Shown here: positions 5,884 to 6,362 of the stretch, piece by piece
Layout: each line of letters opens with the position of its first letter
How positions within the stretch are numbered: the first letter of the stretch is position 1
Origin: Actinomycetota bacterium
Lineage (GTDB): Bacteria > Actinomycetota > Acidimicrobiia > Acidimicrobiales > CADCTF01
Assembly: GCA_019348305.1 (NCBI GenBank)
Contig: JAHWJQ010000129.1
Location: forward strand, 1 to 6,362
Direction of reading: 5' to 3'
Length of the DNA stretch: 6,362 bases
The notes under the pieces: model-generated
Seen by the model: only the letters and a program-made list of their open reading frames with translations
The model's database searches: none
Told to the model about the DNA's origin: nothing
Translations under genes and position numbers: made by a program

Positions 5884-5936
5884 GTCGGGCGGCGCGGGCG
5901 GCGGGCGATTGATGAGGTTTCCGGCGCCGATGCTGG

Positions 5937-5952
5937 TTCGGTCAGAACCGAA
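5937..5952 (-). terminator. Hairpin just past the small lipoprotein stop codon
   Basis: TTCGGT (5937-5942) and ACCGAA (5947-5952) pair around a 4-base loop, one base beyond the minus-strand TAG at 5956-5954 and 54 bases after the DUF4349 stop codon. It could end transcription from either of the convergent genes. No T-tract is present, so confidence is modest. Confidence 0.35.
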
Positions 5953-5953
5953 G

Positions 5954-6106
5954 CTACGGCTGGGTGTTGGTGTCGTTGTCGGGGTTGACGTTTACCTCGG
6001 GGGCTTCGATCTCCGCCTCGCCGTCGTTGTCGTCATCCGAGCAGGCGGCGCCTGCGACGGCAAGCAGTGCGACAAGGGCGAGGGCGATAGGGCGGCGTCG
6101 GGTCAT
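5954..6106 (-). CDS. Small acidic lipoprotein, 50 residues
   Basis: Minus-strand ATG at 6106-6104 is preceded by AAGGAGAG about 5 bases upstream, a strong Shine-Dalgarno sequence. The frame is open further upstream (to an in-frame GTG near 6190), but the ribosome binding site and signal peptide fix the start here. The product has MTRRR, a hydrophobic core (about 7-19) and the lipobox AGAAC with C22. The 29-residue mature part is Asp/Glu/Asn rich, opens SDDDNDGEAE and ends DNDTNTQP, with one Pro-containing EAPEVNVNP segment. It carries no Lys or Arg after the signal and no known domain. It is presumably a lipid-anchored, acidic peptide on the outer face of the membrane, perhaps binding cations; function is unknown. 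It is convergent with the DUF4349 gene. Confidence 0.75.
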   Translation of the reverse strand: MTRRRPIALALVALLAVAGAACSDDDNDGEAEIEAPEVNVNPDNDTNTQP

Positions 6107-6249
6107 GCTCTCTCCTTCGGTTTTCTCCCCTGTACCCAGCCCCGCCGTTCTCAACGACTCCTCCGGCCCGTCGCCGGTGGCCTCGCTCACCCCGTCAGCC
6201 CTTCACCCCGGCCCACATCGCGCACGGTGTTCATCCTCGGAAGTCATTG
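6107..6249. other. Upstream region of the small lipoprotein gene, no gene seen
   Basis: These 143 bases separate the minus-strand lipoprotein start from the SOS promoter. They must hold the lipoprotein promoter, but I cannot pick a convincing -10/-35 pair. The open frames here show no family resemblance and no ribosome binding site. Confidence 0.4.
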
Positions 6250-6278
6250 TTGACATCGAACGTGCGTTCGTCTCCAGT
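6250..6278 (+). promoter_or_regulatory. SOS (LexA) box inside a sigma-70-type promoter
   Basis: TCGAACGTGCGTTCGT at 6256-6271 matches the actinobacterial LexA operator TCGAAC-N4-GTTCGA at 11 of 12 fixed positions, differing only in the last base. A perfect -35 hexamer, TTGACA (6250-6255), abuts it on the left. TCCAGT (6273-6278), at 17-base spacing, is a weak -10. LexA bound here would cover the spacer and block polymerase. The promoter points to the plus strand, toward the probable gene start at 6355. The palindrome could also affect the divergent lipoprotein gene 150 bases away, but nothing supports that directly. Confidence 0.7.
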
Positions 6279-6291
6279 GAATGAACGCCCC

Positions 6292-6316
6292 GGGGAGGCA
6301 GGGTCGATGCCTCCCC
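6292..6316 (+). repeat. Perfect 9-bp inverted repeat in the leader of the SOS promoter
   Basis: GGGGAGGCA (6292-6300) and TGCCTCCCC (6308-6316) pair around a 7-base loop, followed by TTCGTTGT. In RNA this would be a very stable GC hairpin. It starts only a few bases after the predicted transcription start (about 6285) of the SOS promoter and ends about 38 bases before the ATG at 6355. It may be a 5'-leader hairpin, an attenuator, or a terminator with a weak U-tract. Confidence 0.6.
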
Positions 6317-6354
6317 TTCGTTGTCCGTCGTGTTGGCATGCTTGGAGATCGGAC

Positions 6355-6362
6355 ATGGGCGA
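6355..6362 (+). CDS. Probable start of a plus-strand, SOS-controlled gene (runs off the right edge)
   Basis: ATG at 6355 is preceded by GGAG (6344-6347) with 7 bases between, a well-placed ribosome binding site, and lies about 84 bases downstream of the SOS box. Only MG and part of a third codon are visible, so the product cannot be named. A competing ATG at 6338 in another frame has no ribosome binding site. By family knowledge, genes with such an operator include recA, lexA, imuA'/imuB, dnaE2 and other repair genes; which one this is, if any, cannot be told. Confidence 0.35.

Noticed and set aside
6107..6190. N-terminal extension of the small lipoprotein to an in-frame GTG near 6190
   Set aside because: It would bury the lipoprotein signal peptide at residue 29, and the strong ribosome binding site sits directly before the ATG at 6106.
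6231..6356. 41-codon minus-strand frame starting with ATG at 6356
   Set aside because: It runs through the SOS box and the perfect inverted repeat, has no visible ribosome binding site and no resemblance to a known protein.

Overview
The window is high-GC DNA with dense coding. It has a Mycobacterium PhoP-type response regulator, two Gram-positive-style lipoproteins, a DUF5666 secreted protein and an actinobacterial-type LexA operator. Together these point to an actinobacterium, perhaps of the Acidimicrobiia type; that placement is inference from family content, not from a marker gene. I see no RNA gene, CRISPR array, insertion sequence or prophage.

Layout. Bases 1-299 (minus strand) hold the start of a small DUF6328-like membrane protein that runs off the left edge. 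It is divergent from a two-component operon on the plus strand: a response regulator (409-1098) and a HAMP sensor kinase (1103-2500). A 160-base control region follows, then a secreted DUF5666-type protein (2663-3274). Next comes a two-gene operon for a polytopic DUF2182 membrane protein (3358-4152) and a cysteine-rich DUF1326 protein (4167-4796). A DUF4349 lipoprotein with a C-terminal membrane anchor (4924-5883) converges with a 50-residue acidic lipoprotein on the minus strand (5954-6106). The right edge carries a near-perfect SOS box inside a consensus-like promoter, a strong GC hairpin, and the probable first codons of a plus-strand gene (6355 onward).

How it works together. The most informative signal is regulatory. 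Three tandem repeats of the form TCACAGS-N4-TCACAGS, with an 11-bp period, match the known binding site of M. tuberculosis PhoP. They lie upstream of the regulator gene (370-387), upstream of a 16-codon mini-ORF (2506-2523) and upstream of the DUF5666 gene (2623-2640). In all three the repeat ends exactly 9 bp before an nAnnnT -10 element, which ends 6 or 7 bp before an ATG with no properly spaced Shine-Dalgarno sequence. This predicts an autoregulated two-component system that drives leaderless mRNAs and controls the adjacent exported protein. The envelope-directed products nearby (DUF2182/DUF1326, DUF4349, small lipoprotein) suggest a cell-envelope or metal-stress neighbourhood, but only the DUF5666 gene has a convincing link to the regulator.
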